A DNA stretch of 61,470 nucleotides from NCBI RefSeq assembly GCF_001672915.1, contig NZ_LZKR01000085.1:1-61470 (forward strand), given 5' to 3'. Origin of the DNA: Mycobacterium sp. 1245805.9. Its GTDB lineage: Bacteria > Actinomycetota > Actinomycetes > Mycobacteriales > Mycobacteriaceae. Positions 45,008 to 53,560 of this stretch are shown one piece after another; position 1 is the first letter of the stretch; each line of letters starts with the position of its first letter. A program made the translations under genes and the position numbers. The notes under the pieces are model-generated. The model saw only the letters and a program-made list of their open reading frames with translations, was not told the DNA's origin and searched no databases.

Positions 45008-45580
45008 CTAGCGCGCGGGTGCCGGGTCGATGGGCACGGCGGCCATGGTGTGGTCGATCGCTTCGGAGAGCTGCTGGATGGGCGTCGGCCCCGATCCCGC
45101 GGGCAGCGTGAGCGCCACGTACACCGGCCGGTCGACCGTGTACCAGGTGGCCCGCGCGGCCTCACCCCCGGATTGCGGGCCAGCGGCCACCTCGAACCAC
45201 TGCACCCGGTCGACGACCTGGATCGGTGAGCCCACCACGAACTCGGCGGGGCGGTCGAGCCCGCAGCGCAACACCACCGGCTGGCTGTCGGGCGAGGTCC
45301 GCCAGGCCGCCGCGCCGTCGGGCGCCGGCTGCGCCAGCTGCGCGCGTTGATAGTCCCCGAGCCGCTGCGGCAGCGCGTCGACCAGCGCCCGGCACGCGGC
45401 GCTGGTCGCCTGTGGCGCGGGGAAGGCCGCGACGGTCACCGGCTGCGGTGGCGCCTGGCGGGTGGCCGCGATGGCCAGGATCACGCCGATCGCCGCGACG
45501 GCCACCGCCACCGCCGCGATCATCAGGGCACGCGGTGGTCCGGTATCGGTCGTGGGGCCGCTTGCGGGGTCGGTCGTCAC
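45008..45580 (-). CDS. DUF3515 membrane-anchored protein (Rv2980-like)
   Basis: A 190-residue protein with a short cytoplasmic head, one membrane segment (ALMIAAVAVAVAAIGVILAIAA, residues 18-39), and an extracytoplasmic DUF3515 domain containing a Cys pair (SAACRALVDALPQRLGDYQR and VVLRCGLDRPAEF) that may form a disulfide. Function unknown. It converges on ddlA with a 5-base gap and is divergent from thiL. Confidence 0.85.
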   Translation of the reverse strand: MTTDPASGPTTDTGPPRALMIAAVAVAVAAIGVILAIAATRQAPPQPVTVAAFPAPQATSAACRALVDALPQRLGDYQRAQLAQPAPDGAAAWRTSPDSQPVVLRCGLDRPAEFVVGSPIQVVDRVQWFEVAAGPQSGGEAARATWYTVDRPVYVALTLPAGSGPTPIQQLSEAIDHTMAAVPIDPAPAR

Positions 45581-45695
45581 CGCCCGCGCACCTCCTTGCT
45601 TCTCTTACACTGGCGCGGTCCGCTCGCGCGGGCAGGGATCTAACTTACCGCAGGTCGGGCGGCGTACGGTGGCGCGGGACGGCCGAGGAGGTGGC

Positions 45696-46664
45696 GTGCG
45701 CGACGACACATCGGGGGAACCCCCCACGCTGGCGCGGCTCGGAGAATTCGCGGTCATCGATCGGCTGGTAAGCGGCCGCCGGCAACCCGACGCGGTGCTG
45801 CTCGGCCCCGGCGATGACGCGGCGCTGGTGTCGGCGGGCGACGGCCGCAGCCTGGTCTCGACCGATGTGCTGGTGCAGGACCGGCACTTTCGGCTGGACT
45901 GGTCGACGCCCCACGACGTCGGCCGCAAGGCGATCGCGCAGAACGCGGCCGACATCGAGGCGATGGGCGGGCGCGCCACGGCCTTCGTCGTGGGCTTCGC
46001 GGCGGCCGCCGGCGCGCCGGCCGCGCAGGTCGACGCGCTGGTCGACGGGATGTGGGACGAGGCGGGCCGGATCGGCGCCGGCATCGCCGGCGGCGACCTG
46101 GTCAGTGCCCCGCTGTGGGTGTTGTCGGTGACGGTGCTGGGTGACCTCGGAGGCCGGGCTCCGGTGTCACGGTCCGGGGCGAAGGCCGGCTCGGTGATCG
46201 CCGTCGCCGGTCAGCTGGGCCGCTCCGCCGCCGGGTATTCGTTGTGGGAGAAGGGCATTGAGGGTTTCGAGGAGCTGCGGCGTCGCCACCTGGTGCCCCA
46301 GCCGCCCTACGGGCAGGGCGCCATGGCCGCCGCCGCGGGCGCGCAGGCCATGATCGATGTCTCCGACGGCCTGGTCGCCGACCTCCGCCACGTCGCCGAG
46401 GCGTCCGGGGTGGGCATTGACCTGTCCACCGCGGCGCTGGGCGCGGACCGCGACGCGCTGGCCGCCGCCGGGGACGCCGTCGGTCATGATCCGTTGGCGT
46501 GGGTGCTCGGCGGCGGCGAGGACCACGCCCTGGCGGCGTGTTTCGCCGGCCCGGTGCCGCCGGGGTGGCGCGTCATCGGCCACGCGCTCGACGGGCCGGC
46601 GCGGGTGTTGGTCGACGGCGCGGAGTGGAGCGGTTACGCGGGGTGGCAATCTTTCGCCCGGTGA
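45696..46664 (+). CDS. thiL: Thiamine-monophosphate kinase
   Basis: ThiL makes thiamine pyrophosphate from thiamine phosphate and ATP. The 322 residues are an AIR-synthase-type fold with GPGDDAALVSAGDGRSLVSTDVLVQDRHFR (metal-binding Asp cluster), AIAQNAADIEAMGGRA and IDVSDGLVADLRHVAEASGVG. GTG 45696 is supported by GAGGAGG just upstream; a longer in-frame reading from 45462 lacks support. The DUF1330 and ung genes follow on the same strand. Confidence 0.95.
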   Translation: MRDDTSGEPPTLARLGEFAVIDRLVSGRRQPDAVLLGPGDDAALVSAGDGRSLVSTDVLVQDRHFRLDWSTPHDVGRKAIAQNAADIEAMGGRATAFVVGFAAAAGAPAAQVDALVDGMWDEAGRIGAGIAGGDLVSAPLWVLSVTVLGDLGGRAPVSRSGAKAGSVIAVAGQLGRSAAGYSLWEKGIEGFEELRRRHLVPQPPYGQGAMAAAAGAQAMIDVSDGLVADLRHVAEASGVGIDLSTAALGADRDALAAAGDAVGHDPLAWVLGGGEDHALAACFAGPVPPGWRVIGHALDGPARVLVDGAEWSGYAGWQSFAR

Positions 46665-46729
46665 CGATGCGGGCCGTGTCGCGGCCCGAGGAGGAGGCGG
46701 GCATCGGAGTTGGCGCTAGGGTGACGCGA

Positions 46730-47020
46730 GTGACCGTCTACGCCATCGCCCAGCTGAAGTTCACCGACCGGGTGGCCTACGACCGGTACCAGGCGAGGTT
46801 CATGGACGTCTTCCGCCGTCACCCGGGAACGCTGCTGGCCGCCGACGAGTCGCCGAAGGTCGCCGAGGGGGCCTCCGACCGCGAGAAGGTGGTGCTGATG
46901 TCGTTTCCCGACGAGGCGGCGTTCCGGACGTTCGTGGAATCGCCCGAATACGAGGAGATCGCGAAGGACCGGCGGGCGGGGGCCGACACGGTGGTGCTGC
47001 TCGTGCAGGGGCTGCAATGA
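46730..47020 (+). CDS. DUF1330 family protein
   Basis: A 96-residue ferredoxin-like dimeric alpha/beta-barrel protein of the DUF1330 family: [41 protein letters not shown] and [27 protein letters not shown]. No enzymatic role is established. GTG 46730 (VTVYAIA) fits the family start; GTG 46721 would add three residues. The stop overlaps the ung ATG (ATGA). Confidence 0.85.
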   Translation: MTVYAIAQLKFTDRVAYDRYQARFMDVFRRHPGTLLAADESPKVAEGASDREKVVLMSFPDEAAFRTFVESPEYEEIAKDRRAGADTVVLLVQGLQ

Positions 47021-47700
47021 CGGCGCGCCCGTTGAGCGAGCTCGTCGAGCCCGGCTGGGCCACCGCGCTCAAACCCGTCACGGACCAGGTCGCCGAGATG
47101 GGGCAGTTCCTGCGGGCGGAGATCGCCGCGGGTCGCCGCTACCTGCCGGCGGGCCCAAACGTGTTGCGCGCCTTCACCTATCCGTTCGACGACGTCAGGG
47201 TGCTGATCGTCGGGCAGGATCCCTATCCCACGCCCGGGCACGCCGTGGGCCTGAGCTTCTCGGTGGCGCCCGACGTGCGGCCGCTGCCCCGCAGCCTGGC
47301 GAACATCTTCGACGAGTACGCCGCCGACCTGGGCCACCCCCAGCCGGCGTGCGGCGACCTGTCTCCGTGGGCGGAGCGCGGCGTGATGCTGCTGAACAGG
47401 GTGCTCACGGTGCGTCCCAACAACCCGGCGTCGCACCGGGGCAAGGGCTGGGAGGCGGTGACCGAGTGCGCGATCCGCGCGCTGGCCGAGCGGTCGCTGC
47501 CGCTGGTGGCCATCCTGTGGGGCCGCGACGCGTCGACGCTCAAACCCATTCTGGCCGAAGGCAATTGCGTGGCGATCGAATCGCCGCATCCGTCGCCGCT
47601 GTCCGCGTCCCGCGGCTTTTTCGGCTCGCGCCCGTTCAGCCGCGCCAACGAGCTGCTGGTGGGAATGGGCGCCGACCCGATCGATTGGCGGCTGCCGTGA
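47017..47700 (+). CDS. ung: Uracil-DNA glycosylase
   Basis: Ung removes uracil from DNA. The 227 residues match M. tuberculosis Ung and show the water-activating motif [33 protein letters not shown] and the DNA-intercalating loop [26 protein letters not shown] 47017 overlaps the DUF1330 stop, and the stop overlaps the start of the oxidoreductase (GTGA), so the three are translationally coupled. Confidence 0.97.
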   Translation: MTARPLSELVEPGWATALKPVTDQVAEMGQFLRAEIAAGRRYLPAGPNVLRAFTYPFDDVRVLIVGQDPYPTPGHAVGLSFSVAPDVRPLPRSLANIFDEYAADLGHPQPACGDLSPWAERGVMLLNRVLTVRPNNPASHRGKGWEAVTECAIRALAERSLPLVAILWGRDASTLKPILAEGNCVAIESPHPSPLSASRGFFGSRPFSRANELLVGMGADPIDWRLP

Positions 47701-48638
47701 CCGAGATGACCGCGCTGCGCGCGCACCGGCGGGGTGGCCCGGAGGTGCTGGTCGTCGAGCGCGCGCCCGTCCCGGTCCCCGCGGCCGGCGAGGTGTTGGT
47801 GGCGGTGCGCGCGGCGGCCATCACGTTCGACGAGCTGACCTGGGACGAGACGTGGACTGCCGACGGCGTCAGCCGGACCCCGGTCATCCCTTCGCATGAG
47901 GTTTCCGGCGTGGTGTCCGAGATCGGCTCGGGCGTAACGGATTTCCAAGCCGGCGACGAGGTGTACGGGCTGGTGGGATTCGATCGCGACGGCGCGGCGG
48001 CCGAATACGTCGCGGTTCCGGCCGCCGACCTGGCCGCCAAGCCTGCGACGGTGTCGCACGCCAGTGCGGCCGCGCTGCCGATGGGCGGGCTCACCGCCCT
48101 GCAGGCCCTGGTCGACCACGCCGCGGTGCGGCCCTCAGAGGAGGTCCTGGTGCACGGCGGGGCCGGCGGGGTCGGGCTTCTGACGGTCCAACTGGCCGCG
48201 ATCCTCGGGGCGCGGGTCACCGCGACCGTGCGCAGCGATGCCGGCGAGCTCCTCCGCGGTTTGGGCGCCGCACGCGTAATCGACGTTCGCTCAGAAGCTT
48301 TCGACGAAGGCGGTGCCGCCTACGACGTCGTCATCGACACCGTCGGCGGCCAGACCTTGGACCGATCCTTTGGCGTGCTGCGCCGAGGCGGACGGTTGGT
48401 CACCCTCTCGGCGCCCCCGCCGGCCGGCAAGGCTGACGAATACGGCGTTTCGGCAACGTTCTTTATCGTCACGCCCAACGGTGACCAGCTCGCCGAACTC
48501 GCGGCGTTCGTGGACGGTGGCCGGCTGCACGTGGAGATCGCGGCGACCTTCCCGCTCGACAGGGGGCGGGAGGCGTTCGAAAGCGGACGGTTACCGCGCC
48601 GGCGAGCGGGAAAGACCGTCCTCGTCGTGCGCGACTGA
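47697..48638 (+). CDS. Zeta-crystallin-type NADP-dependent oxidoreductase
   Basis: The 313 residues form a zinc-free medium-chain reductase (quinone oxidoreductase group). The N-terminal GroES-like half includes [34 protein letters not shown]; the cofactor domain has [27 protein letters not shown]. Substrate unknown. GTG 47697 overlaps the ung stop; an in-frame ATG at 47706 is an alternative. Not present beside ung in M. tuberculosis, as I recall. Confidence 0.85.
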   Translation: MTEMTALRAHRRGGPEVLVVERAPVPVPAAGEVLVAVRAAAITFDELTWDETWTADGVSRTPVIPSHEVSGVVSEIGSGVTDFQAGDEVYGLVGFDRDGAAAEYVAVPAADLAAKPATVSHASAAALPMGGLTALQALVDHAAVRPSEEVLVHGGAGGVGLLTVQLAAILGARVTATVRSDAGELLRGLGAARVIDVRSEAFDEGGAAYDVVIDTVGGQTLDRSFGVLRRGGRLVTLSAPPPAGKADEYGVSATFFIVTPNGDQLAELAAFVDGGRLHVEIAATFPLDRGREAFESGRLPRRRAGKTVLVVRD

Positions 48639-48661
48639 CGAGCGGCCCGCCCCGGCCACGT

Positions 48662-49168
48662 TCAGTCCGAGCGTCGCACCGTGCCGGATTCGAGGTCGTA
48701 GACCAGGCCGGTGATCGTCGTTTCCGGCGCCCGTGCGAACTCGCGCAAGAGATGGACGTCGTAGTTCACCGCGCGCCAGGGATCGGCGACGGTCAGCTTC
48801 GCCACGTCGTCCTCGTGGGTGCCCAGATAGGCGGCGACCAGCGCGGCGTGCTCCGGGGCGTCGAGCCGAGCCAGTCCGCAGTCGGTGTGGTGCATGACGA
48901 GGATCTCGAACACGGCGTCGATGCCCTCGACGGCGGCGACGGTGGACAGGACCAGCAGGCTTCGCAGCACGTCGGGGGTGACCCGGCCGCCGGGGTTGCG
49001 CAGCACGATCGCGTCGCCCGGCTGCAGACCGAGAACGTGTGCGGGGTCGACGCGGTGGTCGGCGCACGTGAGGACGATGGTTCGCAGTGCCGGTGTGAGC
49101 GAGCGGCTGGCGGTGGACAAGGTCTTTGCGCGCCGCGCGTTGCGGTCGATGAGCCTACTGACGCTCAT
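48662..49168 (-). CDS. Beta-carbonic anhydrase
   Basis: The 168-residue protein is a small beta-class carbonic anhydrase. The zinc site is clear: Cys and the Asp-Arg dyad in LTCADHR, and His-x2-Cys in MHHTDCGLARLD. It interconverts CO2 and bicarbonate. It is the last gene of a three-gene operon with CMD and DJ-1 proteins, starting within the upstream stop (4-base overlap). Mycobacteria carry further beta-CAs elsewhere, so this one may serve the operon's specific chemistry. Confidence 0.9.
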   Translation of the reverse strand: MSVSRLIDRNARRAKTLSTASRSLTPALRTIVLTCADHRVDPAHVLGLQPGDAIVLRNPGGRVTPDVLRSLLVLSTVAAVEGIDAVFEILVMHHTDCGLARLDAPEHAALVAAYLGTHEDDVAKLTVADPWRAVNYDVHLLREFARAPETTITGLVYDLESGTVRRSD

Positions 49169-49680
49169 GCGGTTTGCTCCCTCGTCGCGCGCTGCCGCAG
49201 CATCGGGTCGAGTTCGGTTCGGGCGAGGTTATTGATCAGGTTCCCGAGCATGTTTTCGGCGATGACCGCCGCGACGTCGATCATGGTTTGGGCGTCGATC
49301 CCCGCGGCGCGCGCGTCGTCGAGGTCCGCGTCGCTCAACTGGCCGCGAGCGTGGAGCATCCGCGCCGCGAACTCGACCTGGGCTTCGACGCCACGATTGT
49401 CGGCGTCGGCCGTCCGGGCGACGGCCCGCGCGGCGAGGCTATGCGCCGTCCGGCAGTACTCGCATCCGTTCGTCTCGGCGACGTGGATCGCGATGCGCTC
49501 TCGGGCCAGCGGCAAAACACTGCCCTGGGCGTTGAACTCGCCCGCCGTGAGGTAGAGGTCGGCCGCGTTGGTTCCGCGCGCCATGACACGGATGGTGTTC
49601 GGCAGCCAGCCGTATCGACCTCGCGCGGTGTCGAACGCGGGCAGCGGGGCGTCGGCGCGGACGGGTTCGATGCGGGTCAT
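49165..49680 (-). CDS. Carboxymuconolactone decarboxylase family / AhpD-like protein
   Basis: A 171-residue all-helical CMD-family protein with the AhpD-type redox motif CEYC in ETNGCEYCRTAHSLAARAVA and LPLARERIAIHVA before it. The Cys pair and following His suggest peroxidase or disulfide-exchange activity rather than lactone decarboxylation. It overlaps both the DJ-1 gene upstream and the carbonic anhydrase downstream by 4 bases. Confidence 0.88.
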   Translation of the reverse strand: MTRIEPVRADAPLPAFDTARGRYGWLPNTIRVMARGTNAADLYLTAGEFNAQGSVLPLARERIAIHVAETNGCEYCRTAHSLAARAVARTADADNRGVEAQVEFAARMLHARGQLSDADLDDARAAGIDAQTMIDVAAVIAENMLGNLINNLARTELDPMLRQRATREQTA

Positions 49681-50360
49681 GCCGTCACCCGCGCCCAGGG
49701 CAGCTCGGCGGTCGCCAGCCGCTCCATCGCGGGACCGCTCTCGAACGCCAGCAGGAGCTGCTTCTCGCCGTCGGTCACGTCGGTGACGGCACCGCGGGCG
49801 AACGACGGCGGCGCGGGGAAATACTCGATGCCCAGTTGCACCAGACGCGCCATCTCCTCACCGGCGATCAGCCCCGCGAGGAACAACCCCGCATCGATGC
49901 TCGCCGACACGCCGGCGCCGGTGACGATCCGCCCGTCGCGGTGGAAGCGCTCGGGGACGACCTCGACGCCGTAGGAGGCCACGCGATCCCGCCAGCCCCA
50001 GTTGGTGGTCACGCTGACGCCACCGAGGACCCCGGCCGCCGCCAAAAGCGCGACCCCGTTGCAGATTCCGACGGTCCACGTCGTCGTTGCGTGCATCCGC
50101 GCTATCCAGCCAAGGAGGCCCGGTTCGCCGAGTGCCGCGCAGACGCCCGGTCCGCCCGGCACGTAAAGGATGTCGGCCGAGGCGATTTCGTCGATGCCGC
50201 GGTAGGCGACCAGCCCCAGGCGGCGGGTGTCGGCCGCGATCACACCAGGGGCCGCCGCGGCGAATTCGACCTCCACGCCTGGGACGTTGGCCAGCACTTC
50301 GTAACCGCCGACGACGTCCAGCGCCGTGAAGCCGTCGAACAGCACGACCGTCAGTCGCAT
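49677..50360 (-). CDS. DJ-1/PfpI family protein (isonitrile hydratase-like)
   Basis: The 227 residues have the DJ-1/PfpI fold: RLTVVLFDGFTALDVVGGYEVLANVPGVEVEFAA, ILYVPGGPGV, and the nucleophile elbow TVGICNGVALLAAAGVLGG with Cys after Ile. This subgroup includes isocyanide hydratases, but also regulators and thiol-stress proteins. ATG 50360 follows GGAGGAAGAC, a strong ribosome binding site; the longer reading to 50396 is rejected. It leads the operon and is divergent from a GlxA-type regulator. Confidence 0.87.
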   Translation of the reverse strand: MRLTVVLFDGFTALDVVGGYEVLANVPGVEVEFAAAAPGVIAADTRRLGLVAYRGIDEIASADILYVPGGPGVCAALGEPGLLGWIARMHATTTWTVGICNGVALLAAAGVLGGVSVTTNWGWRDRVASYGVEVVPERFHRDGRIVTGAGVSASIDAGLFLAGLIAGEEMARLVQLGIEYFPAPPSFARGAVTDVTDGEKQLLLAFESGPAMERLATAELPWARVTA

Positions 50361-50422
50361 GTCTTCCTCCTTGCCCATCAACACCGTGAGCTTCATGCTG
50401 GCGTGCGGAGGCGGACGGCACG

Positions 50423-50440
50423 AGTGGCGGAAATGCCACT
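50423..50440. promoter_or_regulatory. Dyad in the DJ-1/GlxA divergent promoter
   Basis: AGTGGC and GCCACT are perfect inverted copies separated by six bases, upstream of the TATTGT box (50449-50454) that precedes the regulator's ATG by 6 nt. It is a good candidate for the regulator's own operator. Confidence 0.4.
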
Positions 50441-50460
50441 AAAGCGGCTATTGTCGCCAC

Positions 50461-51444
50461 ATGGCGGATGCGGCCAGCCGGGTGGGCATTCTCGTCTACG
50501 ACGGTTGCTTCGCGTCCGAGGCGTTCGCGGTGCTCGACGTGCTCACCCTCGCGAACCGGGTCGCGGAGTTCAACGGTCAACCGGTCCCGTTCATCCCGAC
50601 ACTCCATGCCGCTCGCGCTCGCGCTGTATCCGCCAGCGGCGGAATCGAAATGCGGGCTCCGCGCATGCGTTACAGCCTCGACCTGCTGGTGGTTCCGGGA
50701 TTCGATCTGAGCCCGGCCCAGGACCTCGGCCGTCGGCTCGAGGCATGGGGGGACGAGATCGCGCTGCTGCGCCGCGTTGCGGCGCGGGGCATCCCGACCG
50801 CGAGCATCTGCGTCGGCGCCTTCTTGCTGGGCGAGGCCGGCATGCTCGGGGGACGGCGCGCGACCACCGCGTGGCTCTTCGCGGACGAGCTGGGCAGGCG
50901 GCACCCCGACGCGATCGTGGACCGCCACGCGCTGCTGATCGAGGACGGACCGATCACGACGACGGGCGCGTTCAGCGCGTCACTCGACCTGGCGCTGCAC
51001 CTCGTCCGCGTGCGCGCGGGCGCCGCGGTGGCCCGCACCACATCGAAGATCACGCTGACCACACCGGGCCGTGCGCTGCAGTCGCCCTACATCGACGAGA
51101 CCCTCGACGATCATGTGCGGCAAGGGTTCTCGACCAATGTTCGGCGCGACCTGCTGGCCAACCTGGATCGCGAGTACAACCTGGCCGAGCTCGCGGACGC
51201 GCATCACGTGAGCACCCGCACCATGCTCCGTCGATTCCGGGCCGAGACGGGCCAGACACCGCTGGACTTCCTCCAGGCGGCGCGCGTGTCCCGCGCGAAG
51301 CAACTCCTGGAAGCGACGGACCTCAGCGTCGAGCAGATCGCGCGGTCGGTGAGCTATCGGGACACCGGAACATTCCGGCGACTGTTCTCGGGCGCGGTGG
51401 GCTTGACGCCGTCGGACTACCGGCGCGCGTTCGCCACGGGTTGA
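50461..51444 (+). CDS. GlxA-type AraC-family regulator
   Basis: The 327 residues combine an N-terminal DJ-1/PfpI-like sensor domain (VGILVYDGCFASEAFAVLDVLTLANRV, PTASICVGAFLLGEAGMLGG with Cys in the elbow) and a C-terminal AraC DNA-binding domain with two HTH motifs (NLAELADAHHVSTRTMLRRFRAETG; VEQIARSVSYRDTGTFRRLFSGAVG). It most likely controls the divergent DJ-1/CMD/carbonic anhydrase operon. The signal is unknown. Confidence 0.9.
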   Translation: MADAASRVGILVYDGCFASEAFAVLDVLTLANRVAEFNGQPVPFIPTLHAARARAVSASGGIEMRAPRMRYSLDLLVVPGFDLSPAQDLGRRLEAWGDEIALLRRVAARGIPTASICVGAFLLGEAGMLGGRRATTAWLFADELGRRHPDAIVDRHALLIEDGPITTTGAFSASLDLALHLVRVRAGAAVARTTSKITLTTPGRALQSPYIDETLDDHVRQGFSTNVRRDLLANLDREYNLAELADAHHVSTRTMLRRFRAETGQTPLDFLQAARVSRAKQLLEATDLSVEQIARSVSYRDTGTFRRLFSGAVGLTPSDYRRAFATG

Positions 51445-51451
51445 TGCGGCG

Positions 51452-51646
51452 CTAGCCGCGGACGACCTTGCCGGCCTTGATGCAGGACGTGCACACGTTC
51501 AGCCGCTTCTTGTTGCCACCCGGGCGGGTCACAACGTGTACGGTCTGGACGTTGGGGTCCCACCGGCGGCTGGTGCGGCGGTGGGAGTGCGACACCGACT
51601 TGCCGAAGCCGGGGCCTTTCCCGCAGATATCGCACACAGCGGCCAT
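51452..51646 (-). CDS. rpmB: Ribosomal protein L28, zinc-binding form
   Basis: The 64 residues are a complete bL28: AAVCDICGKGPGFGKSVSHSHRRTSRRWDPNVQTV and LNVCTSCIKAGKV. The two CxxC pairs make this the zinc-containing (C+) type; mycobacteria also carry zinc-free L28 paralogues used when zinc is scarce. A GAGGAGC ribosome binding site precedes the ATG. Confidence 0.95.
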   Translation of the reverse strand: MAAVCDICGKGPGFGKSVSHSHRRTSRRWDPNVQTVHVVTRPGGNKKRLNVCTSCIKAGKVVRG

Positions 51647-51893
51647 TGTTCAAGCTCCTCAAATGATCGGGGTCCGGCTCGGCGGTCTGGCAAGCGCCGG
51701 GACAGCCCGGAATGACTCGGGCCAGCCCAGGATACCGACTGACATGGGCAACCACCAAAACGATCAACACCCGTCCGGCGACGTGGCCCCGGCAATGTCG
51801 CCGGCTCTGGCTAGGCTCGATGGGTCGGCGCACTCAGGCAACGGGGGCGCCGCCGTGGCTGGCCGCTGGGAGGCTCCGAGGGAGGTGGGTCGC

Positions 51894-53558
51894 TTGGGCA
51901 CGTCAGAGGCGCTGCTGGACGCCCCTGCCCTGCGGGACTGGGCCCACACCGCCGTCAGCGACCTGATCACCCACATCGACGAGATCAACCGGCTCAACGT
52001 CTTCCCGGTCGCCGACTCCGACACGGGTGCGAACATGCTGTTCACCATGCGTTCCGCGCTGGCGGAGGCCTCTGCAGGGTCGGGCGGCGACGGCTGCGTG
52101 GCGCGGGTGGCGGCGGCCCTGTCGGCCGGTGCGCTGAACGGCGCCCGCGGCAATTCCGGGGTGATATTGTCGCAGATCCTGCGTGGTATCGCCGATGTCA
52201 CCGCGGCTGCGGCGGCCGACGCCGGCGGCGAGCTGCCCCACATGGACGCGGCCATGCTCGGGGCCGCGCTGCGGCGCGGCGTGGAGCTGGTCATCGCGTC
52301 GATGGGCGGCGCCGAAGTCCCGGGAACCATCGTCTCGGTGCTGCGGGCCGCCGCCGAGGCCGTCGAGGGCTGCGCCGACGAGGGGCTGTCCGCCGCGATC
52401 ACCGCCGCGGGCGATGCGGCGGTGATCGCGCTGGAAAAGACCCCCGAACAGCTCGACGTCCTCGCCCACGCCGGCGCCGTGGACGCCGGCGGGCGCGGCC
52501 TGCTCGTCCTGCTGGACGCGCTGCGCAGCGCCGTCAGCGGCCAGGCGCCCCGCCGCGCGGTGTACGCGCCGTCGCCGCGCGCGCACCGGCCCGAAGCCGC
52601 CGCCGAACAACCGGCGCCGCAGTTCGAGGTGATGTACCGGCTGGACGGTTGCGATTCCGCGGCCGCGGACGCGCTGCGCAATCGCCTCGAGAGCCTCGGG
52701 GAATCCGTGGCCATCGCCGCGGCGGCCGCGCAGGAATCCACCGACAGCTACTCCGTGCATGTGCACACCGACGACGCCGGGGCCGCCGTCGAGGCGGGAC
52801 TGGCGGCCGGGCGCCTCAGCCGCATCGTCATCTCGGCGCTGACCTCCGGTGCCACCGGGATTCCCGCCGGCGGCTGGACGCGCGAGCGCGCGGTGCTGGC
52901 CGTCGTCGACGGCGACGGCGCCGCCGAGCTGTTCTCCGGCGAGGGCGCCTGCGTGCTGCGGCCCGATCCGGACGTCGGTGACATCAGCGCGCACCAGCTG
53001 ATGCGGGCCGTCGTCGACACCGGCGCCGCCCAGGTGATGGTGCTGCCCAACGGCTATGTGGCCGCCGAGGAGCTGGTGGCCGGCTGCACGGCGGCCATCG
53101 GGTGGGGGATCGACGTGGTGCCCATTCCGACGGGCTCGATGGTGCAGGGGCTGGCGGCGCTGGCCGTGCACGAAGCGGACCGGCAGGCGGTCGACGACGG
53201 CTTCACCATGGCCCGCGCCGCCGGCGCGGCCCGGCACGCGTCGGTGCGCGTCGCGACCGAGAGCGCGTTGACCTGGGCCGGTCGCTGCCAGCCCGGCGAC
53301 GGCTTGGGCATCGCGGGCGACGAGGTGCTCATCGTGGCCGCCGACGTTGCCGGGGCGGCGATCGGCCTGCTCGACCTGCTGCTGGCATCCGGGGGCGATC
53401 TGGTGACGGTGCTGATCGGATCCGGCATCGACGATCAGGCCGCCGCCACGGTGGGCGACGTCCTGCAGGACCACGTGCACGACAACCATCCGGGGACCGA
53501 GCTGATGACCTACCGCACCGGCCACCGCGGCGACGTCCTGCTGATCGGGGTCGAGTAG
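51894..53558 (+). CDS. DhaL/FakA-like (YloV-type) kinase-domain protein
   Basis: The 554-residue protein starts with a DhaL nucleotide-binding domain (NRLNVFPVADSDTGANMLFTMRSAL, GARGNSGVILSQILRGIAD, HAGAVDAGGRGLLVLLDALR) followed by a FakA-type middle and C-terminal region. FakA phosphorylates fatty acids on a DegV-type FakB; no FakB is nearby. The start is uncertain: TTG 51894 has GGGAGGTG 6 nt upstream, GTG 51885 and ATG 51744 are in frame. M. tuberculosis has this as two annotated pieces (Rv2975c and Rv2974c) by memory; here it is one frame. recG follows after 2 bases. Confidence 0.85.
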   Translation: MGTSEALLDAPALRDWAHTAVSDLITHIDEINRLNVFPVADSDTGANMLFTMRSALAEASAGSGGDGCVARVAAALSAGALNGARGNSGVILSQILRGIADVTAAAAADAGGELPHMDAAMLGAALRRGVELVIASMGGAEVPGTIVSVLRAAAEAVEGCADEGLSAAITAAGDAAVIALEKTPEQLDVLAHAGAVDAGGRGLLVLLDALRSAVSGQAPRRAVYAPSPRAHRPEAAAEQPAPQFEVMYRLDGCDSAAADALRNRLESLGESVAIAAAAAQESTDSYSVHVHTDDAGAAVEAGLAAGRLSRIVISALTSGATGIPAGGWTRERAVLAVVDGDGAAELFSGEGACVLRPDPDVGDISAHQLMRAVVDTGAAQVMVLPNGYVAAEELVAGCTAAIGWGIDVVPIPTGSMVQGLAALAVHEADRQAVDDGFTMARAAGAARHASVRVATESALTWAGRCQPGDGLGIAGDEVLIVAADVAGAAIGLLDLLLASGGDLVTVLIGSGIDDQAAATVGDVLQDHVHDNHPGTELMTYRTGHRGDVLLIGVE

Positions 53559-53560
53559 CC

